Assembly (NCBI RefSeq): GCF_024748695.1
Contig: NZ_CP087176.1
Location: forward strand, 4,457,501 to 4,521,500
Reading direction: 5' to 3'
Length of the DNA stretch: 64,000 nt
From: Pseudomonas sp. B21-040
GTDB taxonomy: Bacteria > Pseudomonadota > Gammaproteobacteria > Pseudomonadales > Pseudomonadaceae
Below, piece after piece: positions 1 to 12,458 of this stretch. Every line of letters starts with the position of its first letter. Position 1 is the stretch's first letter. The notes beneath the pieces are model-generated. The model was not told the origin of the DNA, did not search any database, and saw only the letters and a program-made list of their open reading frames with translations. The position numbers were made by a program, and so were the translations under genes.

Positions 1-28
1 AGCTGATGTTGAAATTTTGCCGCTGATC

Positions 29-65
29 AAAGCGCCAGTTCTTCGCGGAACGGGCGCTTTTTTTT
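29..65 (+). terminator. Rho-independent terminator of an upstream gene
   Basis: An 8-bp GC-rich stem (AAAGCGCC with GGGCGCTTT) is followed by a run of T. It probably ends a plus-strand gene lying left of the window. The remaining bases up to the b561 gene hold nothing else I can identify. Confidence 0.8.
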
Positions 66-194
66 GGCCAATCACTTGATCCAGAGCGTTGCAACGACAA
101 ATAGCCGCAGGCAAATCCATCAAAGCGGATTACAGTAAAGGAACACCGTCGAACAAGAACGGTGGCTTTAGACCAGACCTGTGAGGAACACCGT

Positions 195-743
195 ATGCCC
201 TGGAAGAATTCCGAATCACGCTACAGCACGGTATCGATCACGCTGCATTGGTTGATGCTGGTCTTGCTGGCGCTGGTTTACGCCTCTATCGAGTTTCGCG
301 GGATCTTTCCCAAAGGCAGTGGCGGCCGGACCCTGATCGTCGAATCACACTTCATGCTCGGCCTGACCGTGTTCGTGTTGGTGTGGCTGCGGCTGTTCGC
401 TCGCAGCTTCGGCCCGGCGCCGCAGATCTTCCCCGCCTCGCCTCACTGGCAAACCACGCTGGCCAAGCTGATGCACTGGGCGCTGTACATTTTCATGATC
501 GCCATGCCGATTCTGGGATGGCTGGTGACCAGCGCCAAGGGCAATCAAGTGATGTTTTACGGTTTTGATCTGCCGTTGCTGGTCGCCGAAAACAAGGAAT
601 TCGCCAAAGAACTCCAGGGCTGGCACGAGCTCGGTGGCACTATCGGCTACTGGCTGATTGGCCTGCACGCGGTAGCCGGGATTTATCACCATTACGTGGT
701 GCGGGATAACACCTTGCTGCGCATGATGCCCAAGCGCAACTGA
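195..743 (+). CDS. Cytochrome b561 family protein
   Basis: Predicted 182-residue inner-membrane di-haem b cytochrome that passes electrons between quinol and partner redox proteins; the physiological partner is not visible here. Four hydrophobic segments can be read, with His residues placed as haem ligands in SITLHW, ESHFML, LMHWAL and GLHAVAG. The start was moved to the ATG at 195 because GAGGAAC lies 7-12 bases before it, whereas the longer frame from 162 adds a polar tail with no ribosome site. It stands alone, tail to tail with the next gene. Family assignment is firm, function only generic. Confidence 0.88.
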   Translation: MPWKNSESRYSTVSITLHWLMLVLLALVYASIEFRGIFPKGSGGRTLIVESHFMLGLTVFVLVWLRLFARSFGPAPQIFPASPHWQTTLAKLMHWALYIFMIAMPILGWLVTSAKGNQVMFYGFDLPLLVAENKEFAKELQGWHELGGTIGYWLIGLHAVAGIYHHYVVRDNTLLRMMPKRN

Positions 744-754
744 ACGCAGCCCTG

Positions 755-1672
755 CTACACAAATCCCCGGCGGCCCTGCAAGCCGCCGGTGTGGATGAAG
801 ATCAGCCGCATGCCCTTTTTGAAGCGTCCAGCCTCGACGTTCTGCTTGAGCGTCAGCAGCGCCTTGGCGGTGTACAACGGCTCCAGAGGCACGCCGCCGG
901 CTAGTTCGGTCTGTTCGATGAAGTCGAGTAACGGCTGATCGACTTTGGCAAAACCGCCTCGACTGGCGTCCAGCAGCTCATAGTTGTGCAGTCGCAAACC
1001 CGCCTCCTGCAGAATGGATTCGACGTTTTGCGCAACGCCGTGATCATCGGGCACTGCCATCGCCCCATACACCTTGCGCTCACCGGCCTCGGCCAGCACC
1101 AGACCCGCCAGGGTCGTGCCGGTGCCACAGGCCAGCCACCAGCCGTCGTAATCGCTCCAGCCCAGGTCGTTCAGTCGCTCACAGACCTGGGCCTTGAGTT
1201 GCATGCAGCCAAGCGCGCCACGCAGCCCCCCGCCACCTTCGGGCACGGGTTGCAGGTCGGGATACTGTTCTGTCCATGGCAGCCAGAAACCCGGCTCATG
1301 GCGCGCTCGATAACCGCCATACCCCAACCAATGCAATTGCATGCCGAACGCCTGCAAATCCGTCACCGTCGGCGTGTCTTGCGCATGCCCGCGCAGCAGC
1401 CCGACGGTACGGAAACCGAAGCGTTTGCCTGCAGCAGCCAATGCATGCAGATGGTTGGAGTGCGCACCGCCCAGGCTGATGATGCCGTTGGCACCCGCGA
1501 GGTCAGCGGCGTTGAGGTGTTCGATGAGCTTGAACCACTTGTTGCCGCTGATCAGCGGATCGATCTGGTCCAGGCGCAGGATCGCGACCTCGATACCGGC
1601 GGCGGTGAGCCAATCGAGATGAAGGGGTTCGAGGGGGGCTTGGGGCAGCCAGTGGCTGGAAGGAAAAAGCAT
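755..1672 (-). CDS. D-cysteine desulfhydrase / ACC deaminase-like PLP enzyme
   Basis: 305-residue cytosolic enzyme of the pyridoxal-phosphate fold-type II family, in which members degrade D-cysteine to pyruvate, H2S and ammonia or deaminate 1-aminocyclopropane-1-carboxylate. The SGNKWFKL motif near residue 43 carries the expected PLP lysine, and the GGAHSNH motif follows, with a glycine-rich phosphate loop (CGTGTT) later. I cannot separate D-cysteine from ACC specificity by eye; in Pseudomonas most homologues of this length are annotated as D-cysteine desulfhydrase. Convergent with the b561 gene, 11 bases apart. Confidence 0.8.
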   Translation of the reverse strand: MLFPSSHWLPQAPLEPLHLDWLTAAGIEVAILRLDQIDPLISGNKWFKLIEHLNAADLAGANGIISLGGAHSNHLHALAAAGKRFGFRTVGLLRGHAQDTPTVTDLQAFGMQLHWLGYGGYRARHEPGFWLPWTEQYPDLQPVPEGGGGLRGALGCMQLKAQVCERLNDLGWSDYDGWWLACGTGTTLAGLVLAEAGERKVYGAMAVPDDHGVAQNVESILQEAGLRLHNYELLDASRGGFAKVDQPLLDFIEQTELAGGVPLEPLYTAKALLTLKQNVEAGRFKKGMRLIFIHTGGLQGRRGFV

Positions 1673-1757
1673 GATGCCGGATCCACGAGAAGATCCGGCA
1701 TCTTAGCAGCAGCCCTGTAGTGAAAGGGCTTGGCCCCTCACCACAGGAGTGTGTGGA

Positions 1758-3818
<2,061 letters not shown>

Positions 3819-4014
3819 TCACGGAAAAAGTGCAGGAGCTCTTTGGCTCCCGTCAGTCATGGTGGACAGACTAAGAGTCGAACCACTACCGCTCAATGAC
3901 CGAAACTGACAACTTAATGATCGAAATGTGCAGCACCCCATGACTAATCTCGCAATGCCGCTTTACTTCGCAAGTGCATGAATGACCAGGAGTGGGCTCA
4001 ATCCACTTCAATTA

Positions 4015-7000
4015 TCAGGACAGGTTTTCAAGCAACTCCAGCGCCTGATCAAAATCGAAGCGCTCCGCTTGCCGGACAACCCGAAGCAGCTGCTCGGTCA
4101 TCCGCGGGTCTGAAACCAGCCCCTGCAGTTTGAGCAAGGCCGTCAGCGCCTGGGTGTCGCTCTCGGCCAGCAGCGACCGGGCTTGGGCCAACTGCGCATG
4201 CCATTCGCTGCCCGGTGGCGCGATTGATGAGTCTGCGGACGATGTCGGTTCGTCGATCACCGATAATCCTTCCAGCACTGTTGTCAGGCAGCGCTCAACC
4301 TCCGCCAGCCGGTCAGCCAGCACCTGCTCCGTTCCATCGCTCGCCCCATCGTTCAGACACGCCTGCTCCAGCGCGGCGGCTGCGTTCGCCACTTCAACGG
4401 CACCAATGTTGCCCGCCGTACCGCGTAAGGTATGGGCCAGCCTGACCGTCACCAACGGATCGCCTTGACCTTGGGCAGCCAGGAACTCAGCGCAAAAATC
4501 CTGCTGGCTGGAGCGAAACTTGCGCAGCAGGCGCAGGTAGAGCTCGACCTTGCCCATGCAGGTGCCCAGGCCCGCGTTCAAATCAATACCGGGAAGGCTG
4601 GCTGGCAGGCTCGTTGCTGACACCGAGGTGGCCGGCGAAACGTCGGCCGACATCGCGCCACGGTCAGCGCGCGGATGTATCCACTTGGCCAACGTGGCGA
4701 ACATGTCATCAACGTTCAAGGGTTTGGAGATGTGGTCGTTCATGCCGCAGGCCAGCGCCCGCTCACGGTCCCCCATCATGGCGTCTGCCGTCATGGCGAT
4801 CACCGGCAGATTCGCCCAGCGTGGCTGCTCACGAATCTTGCGGGTCGCGGTATAGCCGTCCATCACCGGCATCTGGCAGTCCATCAACACACCATCGAAG
4901 TCTGCGTCATATTCCAGTTGGTCGAGCGCCTCTGCGCCGTGAACGGCCAGGCACAGCTCGATTCCGGCGCTCTCCAGCAGCTCACAGGCCAGCTCGCGGT
5001 TCAGCTCATTGTCTTCCACCAACAGCAGTCGCGCGCCACGCAGGCGGGCCATGGCGCCGGCGCTCTGGCCCAATCGCTCACTGGCCCGGGTATCGGCCTG
5101 GGGAGTCTTGCCGAGCACCGTACCCAGTGCCTCAAGCAACGTAGACGGCGTCACCGGTTTGGTCAGTACCACCGGCAATTGAATGCCGTGCCGACTGGCT
5201 TCCTCGCGGGCCTCCTCGCGACCGAACGCCGTGACCATGATCACCGACGGCGTATGCGCCAGTTTAGCGGCCTGCATCTGCCGCACCGTCTCCACACCGT
5301 CCATGCCAGGCATGCGCCAATCCATCAGCACCAGATCATAGGGCAGCGCCTTGGCTTCAGCGTCCACCAGCATGGCCAGTGCGGCCCTGCCACTTTGCGC
5401 GACGTCCACCTCCACGCCAAAACTGCGCGCCATGCTGGACAGGATCTCGCGCGCGCTGGCGTTGTCATCGACCACCAGCACACGGCTGCCAAGCAATTCG
5501 TCGGCGGTCACCATGCGCCGCAACTGGCTGTCACGCTGCACGCCCAGACTCACCTCGAAATGGAAAGTGGAACCCTGGCCCGGCTCGCTCTCAACCCAAA
5601 TGCGCCCGCCCATCAACTCCACCAGATGCCGGGAGATGGCCAGGCCCAACCCGGTGCCACCGTACTTGCGGGTGGTGGTGCTATCAGCCTGGCTGAAGGG
5701 TTGAAACAGGCGCGAGCATTGTTCGGCGTTCATGCCGATGCCAGTGTCACGTACCCAGAAATGCAACTGCGCCTGCTCTCCCGCAGAGCCCCGCTGCTCT
5801 ACGCCGAGCACGATCTCACCCTGCTCGGTGAACTTCGTCGCATTGTTGCCCAGGTTGATCAGCACCTGGCCAAGACGCAGCGGGTCGCCGATCAAGGCGG
5901 TCGGCAGCTCGGCATCGGTGCTGAACAGCAACTCCAGGCCTTTGTCCTCGGCTTTCAAGCCAATCATGCTCGCAAAGCTGTCGAGCACGGCCTCGAGGTG
6001 GAAGGGAATGTGCTCCAGGTGCATCTTGCCGGCCTCGATCCTGGAGAAGTCGAGGATGTCGTTGATGATCACCAACAGGTATTCCGCCGAGCGATGGACC
6101 TTTTCGATGTAGTTGCGCTGGCGGTGGTCGAGCTCGGTGCGCAATGCCAGGTAGCTCATGCCGATGATGGCGTTCATCGGCGTGCGGATCTCGTGGCTCA
6201 TGGTGGCCAGGAAGTTGCTCTTGGCCTGGGTCGCCTCTTCTGCAGCCTCCCGTGCGCGCTGCACCTCGGCCTCGGCGGTCTTGCGGTCGGTGATGTCAAA
6301 GTACCAATTGGCCCCCATGCCCCGCTCCCCCAGCGTCATCGTGATGGCCGAAACCAGTACGTCGAAGCGCTCGCCTCCTGCGCGCTGCAGAGTGGTCTCG
6401 AAGTTCAGCACTGCACCTTGCGATGCCGCTTCGAGAAAGCGCTGGTGGGCCTGCGGGTCGACCCAGAACTGCGCTGGATCCGTGCCTTCGAGCTCAGCCA
6501 GACGAGTCCCGAACAAACTGTCGAACTGCGGATTGCAGTAGGTCGGGCGGCCATCAACGTCCCTGATCTCCATGGCCACCGGGCTGCTGTCGAGTACTGC
6601 GCGCAACTGTGCCTCGCTGGCCTTGAGTGCCGCCTGCAGATGACGGCGTTCGCTCACGTCGCGCACCGACGCGCACACGCAGTCTCCGCCCCCTTCCAGG
6701 CTCGGCAGATGCGACAGGCTGATCTCTGCCGAGAACAGACTGCCGTCTTTGCGCACGCCTTGCAGGTCGTCCAGGTTGGCCCCCATCTGGCGAGTGGCGC
6801 CGTGGGCCATGAAGCCCTTGCGCAATGCCTCGTGGCGCCCGCGACTGGCCAATGGCACCAGGCGATCGATGGTTTCGCCGAGCAGCTCACCGGCGCTATA
6901 GCCGAACAGCTGATCCAGCTGGCGATTGGTGCGCAGGATTTGTCCTTCGGCATCCACCACCAGCATGCCGTCCGGCGCCGCTTCGATAATGCCGCGATAC

Positions 7001-8424
7001 CAGGCCTCGGTGGCGCGCAACGCCGATTGCTGGGATTCGAGTGCCTGCGCCTGCTGCTCCAGCTGCAGCGCCTGTTCCGCCATTTCATTGGCCTGGCGCC
7101 GGGTTTCCGCCAACAGGGTCTTGACCGCCTGATTACGCTCCAGAATCGCCATGGCCGCGGCCAGGCGCGGGGTGGCTTCCTGCAAGAGCAGCAGTTCACG
7201 CTCGCCCAAGAGTTCCAGCCCGGCCAGCTCGAGCACGCCCAACAAACGCTCGCCACGCACAATGGGTTGCAGCAGCAGGCAACGGGCCGGGACCTCGCCA
7301 AGCGGCGAGCGCAACCGCCAGTATTGCTCCGGCATCGCCTGAAACTGACGCGGCACGCGATCCACCGCGCACTGCCCCAACAGGCCATCGCCGAACTTGA
7401 CCTGCGCTTCGGGTGGCCGCTCGGAATCGGTGGCATAACCCCCCATCAGCGCCAGCGTGCCAGAATCCTCCTGCGCGCTGTACAGCACCCCCTGGCCGAT
7501 TCCGTGCAGGCCGGCCATGCATTGCAAGAACACCTGCGCCAGTTCGGCCGGGGTTTCTGCCTGCTGCAGATCGACCTGCAATTGGGCGGTATGCGCCTTG
7601 ATCCAGCGCTGACGTTCAAGTTGTTGGGACTCGGTCTGCAATTTGGCGATGGCCCGCGCCAGATCGCCGGTTTCGTTGTTCATGTCGGTGTGGGGAATCG
7701 GTTGATCGAGCTGCCCCGCGGCCAATTGGTCTACCGCCACCCGCACCCGGTTGAGCGGATTGCGGATCGACTGGCTGACGACCCAGGACAACAGCAACGC
7801 CAGCGACAAGCCACCGAACAACAGGATGTAGGTCAGAAGGGTACTGCGTTCGGCAAACTCGGCAATGTCCTTGGCCGTGTCGCGAATCGAGGCTTCCTTG
7901 ACCTGGGCGATCGCGTACAAAAGGCCATCGGCCTGCTGGGCCAGTTGCTGGAATTCACTGCTATTGAGCAGCATTAACGCCTTGTTCTGCTGGCCCTGGT
8001 CGATCATTACAAAGGCCTGGTCGCTTTGACGCTGCAACTGTTGCAGCAGCAGGTCGAACTCGGAGAGTCGCGCCAGATTCTCCGCGCGCCTGAGGGTCAC
8101 TTTGGCGTGGGCCACCGCCTGTTGCAGGCGCTCCTGGATCTCGTGCAACTGCTGCAGGGATTCGACGCGAATCTGCGCGCTGTCGGTGCCCACCGCGCGT
8201 TGCAGCGCTTGCAGCATATGCGGCAATTGCACACGTGCTTCCTGCAAGTGCTCCATGCCGACCAGTTCCTGCAGATAAAGGTTCTGCATATTTTGCTTCA
8301 GCGATTGCTGGGTGCGCAGGCTTTGCACGCCGAGCACCAACACCAACAGCAGCAGCGCTGAAAAACCCAGGATCAGTTTGTGCCGTAGCGCGAGGCGCTC
8401 AAGCAGGGTACGCAATCCAGCCAT
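4015..8424 (-). CDS. Hybrid sensor histidine kinase with two receivers and Hpt
   Basis: 1469-residue multidomain phosphorelay sensor. Order: TM1 about 16-36, a helical extracytoplasmic sensor, TM2 about 195-215, HAMP, GAF-like domain about 285-430, coiled coil, two PAS domains (about 475-590 and 605-715), HisKA with phospho-acceptor His744 in [10 protein letters not shown], HATPase with the GTGLGLAI box, receiver 1 with Asp near 1033 (LMDWRMPG), receiver 2 with Asp near 1181 (LMDCQMPV) and a C-terminal Hpt with the [13 protein letters not shown] motif near 1330. It lies 51 bases downstream of an HD-GYP response regulator, so the two are probably one operon and one relay. The input signal cannot be told. 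Confidence 0.93.
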   Translation of the reverse strand: MAGLRTLLERLALRHKLILGFSALLLLVLVLGVQSLRTQQSLKQNMQNLYLQELVGMEHLQEARVQLPHMLQALQRAVGTDSAQIRVESLQQLHEIQERLQQAVAHAKVTLRRAENLARLSEFDLLLQQLQRQSDQAFVMIDQGQQNKALMLLNSSEFQQLAQQADGLLYAIAQVKEASIRDTAKDIAEFAERSTLLTYILLFGGLSLALLLSWVVSQSIRNPLNRVRVAVDQLAAGQLDQPIPHTDMNNETGDLARAIAKLQTESQQLERQRWIKAHTAQLQVDLQQAETPAELAQVFLQCMAGLHGIGQGVLYSAQEDSGTLALMGGYATDSERPPEAQVKFGDGLLGQCAVDRVPRQFQAMPEQYWRLRSPLGEVPARCLLLQPIVRGERLLGVLELAGLELLGERELLLLQEATPRLAAAMAILERNQAVKTLLAETRRQANEMAEQALQLEQQAQALESQQSALRATEAWYRGIIEAAPDGMLVVDAEGQILRTNRQLDQLFGYSAGELLGETIDRLVPLASRGRHEALRKGFMAHGATRQMGANLDDLQGVRKDGSLFSAEISLSHLPSLEGGGDCVCASVRDVSERRHLQAALKASEAQLRAVLDSSPVAMEIRDVDGRPTYCNPQFDSLFGTRLAELEGTDPAQFWVDPQAHQRFLEAASQGAVLNFETTLQRAGGERFDVLVSAITMTLGERGMGANWYFDITDRKTAEAEVQRAREAAEEATQAKSNFLATMSHEIRTPMNAIIGMSYLALRTELDHRQRNYIEKVHRSAEYLLVIINDILDFSRIEAGKMHLEHIPFHLEAVLDSFASMIGLKAEDKGLELLFSTDAELPTALIGDPLRLGQVLINLGNNATKFTEQGEIVLGVEQRGSAGEQAQLHFWVRDTGIGMNAEQCSRLFQPFSQADSTTTRKYGGTGLGLAISRHLVELMGGRIWVESEPGQGSTFHFEVSLGVQRDSQLRRMVTADELLGSRVLVVDDNASAREILSSMARSFGVEVDVAQSGRAALAMLVDAEAKALPYDLVLMDWRMPGMDGVETVRQMQAAKLAHTPSVIMVTAFGREEAREEASRHGIQLPVVLTKPVTPSTLLEALGTVLGKTPQADTRASERLGQSAGAMARLRGARLLLVEDNELNRELACELLESAGIELCLAVHGAEALDQLEYDADFDGVLMDCQMPVMDGYTATRKIREQPRWANLPVIAMTADAMMGDRERALACGMNDHISKPLNVDDMFATLAKWIHPRADRGAMSADVSPATSVSATSLPASLPGIDLNAGLGTCMGKVELYLRLLRKFRSSQQDFCAEFLAAQGQGDPLVTVRLAHTLRGTAGNIGAVEVANAAAALEQACLNDGASDGTEQVLADRLAEVERCLTTVLEGLSVIDEPTSSADSSIAPPGSEWHAQLAQARSLLAESDTQALTALLKLQGLVSDPRMTEQLLRVVRQAERFDFDQALELLENLS

Positions 8425-8475
8425 GACTATCCTCGTGGACCTGATGAAATTACTGACAAAGGGGCCATTGCGGGT

Positions 8476-9633
8476 TCACGGAGTCTGGCCGAGACGCTCC
8501 AGGGCCGCCCGCTGGACGGCCATGTCCTGATCGGTATCAGCGAAACGCTCGGCAATGGTCTGGAACTGGTCGAGGCAATCCAGGAAGGCATCACAGATGT
8601 CCGGGTCGAAGTGCGTGCCTCGCCCCTGACGAATAATCTCGACCGCCTGCCCGTGGGGCATCCCCGCTTTATAGACCCGACGGCTGATCAACGCGTCATA
8701 GACGTCCGCCACCGCCATCAACCGGGCGCTAATCGGGATGTCGTCACCCGCCAGCCCTTGCGGATAGCCACTGCCGTCCCATTTTTCCTGGTGACTGTAG
8801 GCAATTTCCTTGGCCAGGCTGAGAAACTCGGCGCGCATGCCGAGCTGGTCCTCGGCATGCTGTATGGCGTCACGCCCCAGCGTAGTATGTGTCTTCATGA
8901 TCTCGAACTCTTCCTCGGTATAGCGTCCCGGCTTGAGGAGGATATGGTCGGGGATGCCGATCTTGCCGATGTCGTGCAGCGGCGCCGACTTGAACAACAA
9001 GGCGACGGTGTCCTCGGTGAGAAAGTGACTGAAGCGCGGATGGTCACGCAGATGCTCCGCCAGCACCTTGATGTAATGCTGGGTCCGCCGGATATGGTTG
9101 CCGGTTTCGTTATCGCGCGTCTCGGCCAGTGAAGCCATGGCCTGGATGGCCACATCCTGGATCGCAATCACCTCGAGGGTCCGGCGCGCTACTTCCTTTT
9201 CCAGATAGTCGCTGTGATCACGCAGGAAGTCTGCCGCCGCCTTGAGCTTGAGTTGGGTCTCCACCCGCGCCAGGACCAGCGCCGGCCGGATCGGTTTGGT
9301 GATGTAGTCGACAGCCCCCAGTTCCAGGCCATGGATCTCATCTTCGGTGGCGGCCATGGCCGTCAGAAAGATGATCGGAATGTCGCGGGTACGCGGGTCG
9401 CGCTTGAGCTGCTGCGCCACTTCATGGCCGGACACCCCGGGCATCATCACGTCAAGCAGGATCAGGTCAGGGAGTGTGTCGCCCTGAAGTATGCGCAAGG
9501 CCTTTTCACCGCTATTGGCGGCCTTGACCCGGTAGCGATCCTTGAGCAGATCCGTCATCAGCATCAGGTTATCGGGCGTGTCATCGACCACCAGCAGGGT
9601 CGGCGGACTGTAATGACGCTGTTCGACGCTCAT
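8476..9633 (-). CDS. Response regulator with HD-GYP c-di-GMP phosphodiesterase
   Basis: 385 residues: an N-terminal receiver with phospho-acceptor Asp61 in LILLDVMMPG, a helical linker and an HD-GYP domain with HDIGKIGIPD around residue 218 and the GSGYP loop later. Such RpfG-like proteins hydrolyse cyclic di-GMP to pGpG or GMP when phosphorylated, usually favouring motility over biofilm. First gene of the pair with the hybrid kinase just downstream, which is the obvious phosphodonor. The metal-binding residues appear intact, so I expect an active enzyme; the link to the kinase is inference from position. Confidence 0.92.
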   Translation of the reverse strand: MSVEQRHYSPPTLLVVDDTPDNLMLMTDLLKDRYRVKAANSGEKALRILQGDTLPDLILLDVMMPGVSGHEVAQQLKRDPRTRDIPIIFLTAMAATEDEIHGLELGAVDYITKPIRPALVLARVETQLKLKAAADFLRDHSDYLEKEVARRTLEVIAIQDVAIQAMASLAETRDNETGNHIRRTQHYIKVLAEHLRDHPRFSHFLTEDTVALLFKSAPLHDIGKIGIPDHILLKPGRYTEEEFEIMKTHTTLGRDAIQHAEDQLGMRAEFLSLAKEIAYSHQEKWDGSGYPQGLAGDDIPISARLMAVADVYDALISRRVYKAGMPHGQAVEIIRQGRGTHFDPDICDAFLDCLDQFQTIAERFADTDQDMAVQRAALERLGQTP

Positions 9634-10280
9634 GACGGGGGGCTCCCTTGCCGGAAATAGACATCCCGAGGCAACACTTCCACCGCCGCCCCAGCGCAGG
9701 AGAGCTTAGCTGCAGTTCTTCAGGGCTGCCCGGCGTCAAGCCGCGTACAAAGATGCTCGATGACCACGCAAGGCGTTGCGCCAACGTCGTGATGCGCCGC
9801 TACTTTCCAACCCGAACATTGCAACGCAGCTTGAGCGAGAGGCCATCACCGCTATCCCAGCAGTGCATGCTTGAGCACCGAATCGGTCGTGGTCTGATAA
9901 TGACTGGCCAGCAACTCGCAAGCCTTGTCGATGTCTTTGGCCAGCGCCGCATCCATCAACTGGCGGTGTTCATGGGGCACATTACGCGCAGTGTAGGGGC
10001 CAGGCAGAACGAATGCCTCTGCGGGCTAAAACACACTTAAGCAGTAAAAACACCCACAGCGATCACTTGCCTCAATTTCGGCGCGATGATCTTTACTAAG
10101 GGTCGCTGTACGTTATGTAACTTGGCGGCAGCATGACCAGCACCGATTCCATTCGGCCAAAAAGCGAAGAATTGTCCGGAGAAAAAAGAAAATTGCCCAT
10201 TAACCCATTGATTCGCTTTATCCTCGATCCAAATCCTGGTGAAAAGCCATGCCCTGAACACGGCTGTTGATTGCTCCCCC
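9634..10280. other. Long gene-poor interval with a regulator relic
   Basis: About 650 bases between the HD-GYP gene and the nitrilase-like gene. The only coding signal is the GntR C-terminal remnant described separately. Several overlapping open frames here have no ribosome sites and unlikely composition. The right-hand 200 bases are AT-richer and probably carry the promoter of the nitrilase-like gene, but I cannot define hexamers with confidence. Confidence 0.6.
9852..10025 (-). pseudogene. GntR/FCD regulator, C-terminal remnant
   Basis: An open stretch of about 57 codons ending at a TAG at 9852-9854. It encodes the typical end of an FCD-domain GntR regulator: the HEHRQLMDAALAKDIDKA helix with its ligand-domain HEHR signature, followed by a helix ending KHALLG. 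In frame, a stop codon lies just upstream at 10026-10028 and no DNA-binding domain, start or ribosome site can be found, so the 5' three quarters are gone. It is a decayed gene, probably left by an old deletion. The family call rests on motif recall only. Confidence 0.6.
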
Positions 10281-11411
10281 ATGCGCAAACTTTTGTACCT
10301 GACCTTTTCCATGGCCATCGTTGCCACCCTGACAACCTACGCCATGTGGGCCGCGGATCGTCCGGTGGGCCATTACCTGTCGGACCTGCGCATCAACCTG
10401 GCCATTGATCAAGGCGAACCCGCCGATCGCGGCAATCTGCTGGGCATCCAGCCTGAGCTGTTCCCTACCGACTATCAAAGCCCCGAACGCTTGCATCGCA
10501 AACTCGCGGCCTATCTTCAGAAGGCCCTGGATGAGGGCCTGTTGAATGACAAGACCATCGTCGTGCTGCCTGAACATGTCGGCACCTGGCTGATGATCAG
10601 CGGTGAAAAAGATGAGCTGTACCAGGCCACCACGCTCCAGGAAGCGATGAACTGGCTGGCGGCGAGCAATCCCCTGAAGTTTGTCCGCGCACTGTTCAGT
10701 GCCAACGGCGGCAGCCGTCTCGACGACGCTCATTTGCGGATGAAGGCCAAAGGCATGGCCAAGGATTACCAGGCACTGTTCGGGGGGCTGGCGAAAGAGT
10801 TTCATGTGACGCTGGTGGCGGGCACCATCGTGCTGCCGGAGCCCAGCATCATTGACGGTACGCTGAAAATCGGACGCGGTGCGCTGTACAACAGCAGCGT
10901 GATATTCGGGCGCGACGGCGTGCCGATCGGCCAACCCCAACGCCAGATGCATCCGGTGTTCGAGGAACATGACGACATCAAGGCCAATGACCTGCAGGCA
11001 CTCAACGTCATCGATACGCCCGCCGGACGCTTGGGTGTGTTGATCGGCAGCGACAGTTGGTACCCGGAAAACTACCGAAAACTCGATGCTCAGGGCGTGC
11101 GACTGGTGGCCGTTCCGGCGTACGTTATCGGGCGCGACACTTGGGATAAACCGTGGCGGGGATACCGAGGGTTGCCGACACCCGAATCCGTCACCCTCAA
11201 GGCCGGCGAACTGAGCGAAGGTCAAGCCTGGCATCGCCTGACACTGACAAGCCAATCGCCTTCCAGCCAGGCCATTGCCGGGATGAGCGTGTTCCTGCGC
11301 GGCCAGTTCTGGGACAGGGGCAGCGCCGGGCAAAGCTTTCTCAGCAACAACGGTCAACAGTTCGCCGACGGCAATGCCCGCGGCGCGCGGTTGTTGAACC
11401 TCTGGTTGTAA
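10281..11411 (+). CDS. Nitrilase-fold protein lacking the catalytic Cys
   Basis: 376 residues with an N-terminal hydrophobic anchor or signal (about residues 3-22) followed by a carbon-nitrogen hydrolase-like domain. The nitrilase Glu is present in VVLPEH, but at the nucleophile site the family's ICxD pattern reads LIGSDSWYPE: the Cys is Gly256. The Lys motif also reads QRQMHP instead of the usual YRKxH. Thus at least one and probably two of the Glu-Lys-Cys triad are missing, suggesting a non-catalytic role. The following AraC gene starts 3 bases after the stop, so the two are co-transcribed. A GTG at 10239 is an alternative start, but the ATG at 10281 places the hydrophobic segment at the N-terminus. 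Confidence 0.75.
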   Translation: MRKLLYLTFSMAIVATLTTYAMWAADRPVGHYLSDLRINLAIDQGEPADRGNLLGIQPELFPTDYQSPERLHRKLAAYLQKALDEGLLNDKTIVVLPEHVGTWLMISGEKDELYQATTLQEAMNWLAASNPLKFVRALFSANGGSRLDDAHLRMKAKGMAKDYQALFGGLAKEFHVTLVAGTIVLPEPSIIDGTLKIGRGALYNSSVIFGRDGVPIGQPQRQMHPVFEEHDDIKANDLQALNVIDTPAGRLGVLIGSDSWYPENYRKLDAQGVRLVAVPAYVIGRDTWDKPWRGYRGLPTPESVTLKAGELSEGQAWHRLTLTSQSPSSQAIAGMSVFLRGQFWDRGSAGQSFLSNNGQQFADGNARGARLLNLWL

Positions 11412-11414
11412 CCC

Positions 11415-12455
11415 ATGAAACCGCAGCCGATGCGCCTCGGGGATTTGTCGGTGGGCTTCGTCCATAGCCTGGCCGATGCCGTGCACAACCATGGCGTAGA
11501 TCCTCAACCGTTGCTCGATCAATACGGACTGGATGCGGCCCGACTGGCGGAGCCCGGTGCCCGGCTGTCGATCCCGCGTTACATGCGCCTGGGCCACAGT
11601 GCAATTCAACTGACGGATGACCCGGCTCTGGGTTTGCGCATGGGCCAGCTCAGTCGCCTGAGCCAGGCGGGTCTGGCCGGGGTCACGGCCGCCCAGGCGC
11701 CTACCGTTCGAGAAGCCGCGCGCTGCCTGATTCGCTTCGAAGCCTTGTACGGCTCTAACTATCGCGGCCAGTCGAGTTTTCATGAAGACGCTCAGGGTGC
11801 ATGGCTGCGCTTCTATTCCATCACCCCCTACAACGCCTACAACCGCTTCGTGGTGGATTCGATCATCGCCGGCTGGTTGCAGCAGTTGTCCAGCCTGAGC
11901 CCTGCCCCGCTGCGCGCAGAGCGCATAGAAATCGAATTCGATGCTCCGGATTATCGCGAGGCGTATGGCCTGCTGGGCGACTGTCCGATCCAGTTTGGCG
12001 CCGAGCACAACCAACTGCGCCTGAGCCTGCCCAGCCTCGCCCAACGCAACCCGCAGCATTGCCCGAGTACCTGGCGGCATTTACTGCAACTCTGTGAACG
12101 GGAACTGGAACAACTGACCCGCACCCGCAGCCTGCGTGAACGCATCACTCAGTTACTGGGGCCGTTGCTCAATGGTGGTCGGGAACCCGACCTGGAAGAA
12201 GTGGCGGCACGCCTGAAGCTGCCCACCTGGACCTTGCGCCGCAAACTCGCCGAGGAAGGCACGCAATTTCGCGCAATTCTCAACGACACGCGTCGCGACC
12301 TGGCCATGACCTACATTCGCGATACTGAACTGGCGTTCGGAGAAATCGCTTATCTGCTGGGTTTCGCTTCAGCTGAAGCCTTCCAGCGGGCCTTCAAACG
12401 CTGGAATGGTCAGACCCCTGGCGAGTTTCGCCGCAGTCATCGCCAATCCGCTTGA
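11415..12455 (+). CDS. AraC family transcriptional regulator
   Basis: 346-residue DNA-binding regulator. Residues about 20-200 resemble the Arabinose_bd effector domain found in OruR-like Pseudomonas regulators, and the last ~100 residues form the double helix-turn-helix, with the conserved SAEAFQRAFKRWNGQTPGEF end region. The gene follows the nitrilase-like gene by 3 bases, implying that it senses something linked to that protein or simply shares its transcript. The effector is unknown. It converges with a microprotein gene whose stop lies 3 bases beyond its own. Confidence 0.88.
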   Translation: MKPQPMRLGDLSVGFVHSLADAVHNHGVDPQPLLDQYGLDAARLAEPGARLSIPRYMRLGHSAIQLTDDPALGLRMGQLSRLSQAGLAGVTAAQAPTVREAARCLIRFEALYGSNYRGQSSFHEDAQGAWLRFYSITPYNAYNRFVVDSIIAGWLQQLSSLSPAPLRAERIEIEFDAPDYREAYGLLGDCPIQFGAEHNQLRLSLPSLAQRNPQHCPSTWRHLLQLCERELEQLTRTRSLRERITQLLGPLLNGGREPDLEEVAARLKLPTWTLRRKLAEEGTQFRAILNDTRRDLAMTYIRDTELAFGEIAYLLGFASAEAFQRAFKRWNGQTPGEFRRSHRQSA

Positions 12456-12458
12456 CGC

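Noticed and set aside
4675..7977. Very long plus-strand open frame (1100 codons) opposite the hybrid kinase
   Set aside because: Antisense shadow of a high-GC gene with all expected domains on the minus strand; His/Gln/Arg-rich composition and no motif.
9648..10040. 130-codon plus-strand frame
   Set aside because: Antisense to the GntR remnant, no ribosome site or motif.
10218..12080. 620-codon minus-strand open frame opposite the nitrilase-like and AraC genes
   Set aside because: Spans two recognised genes in antisense and has no domain.
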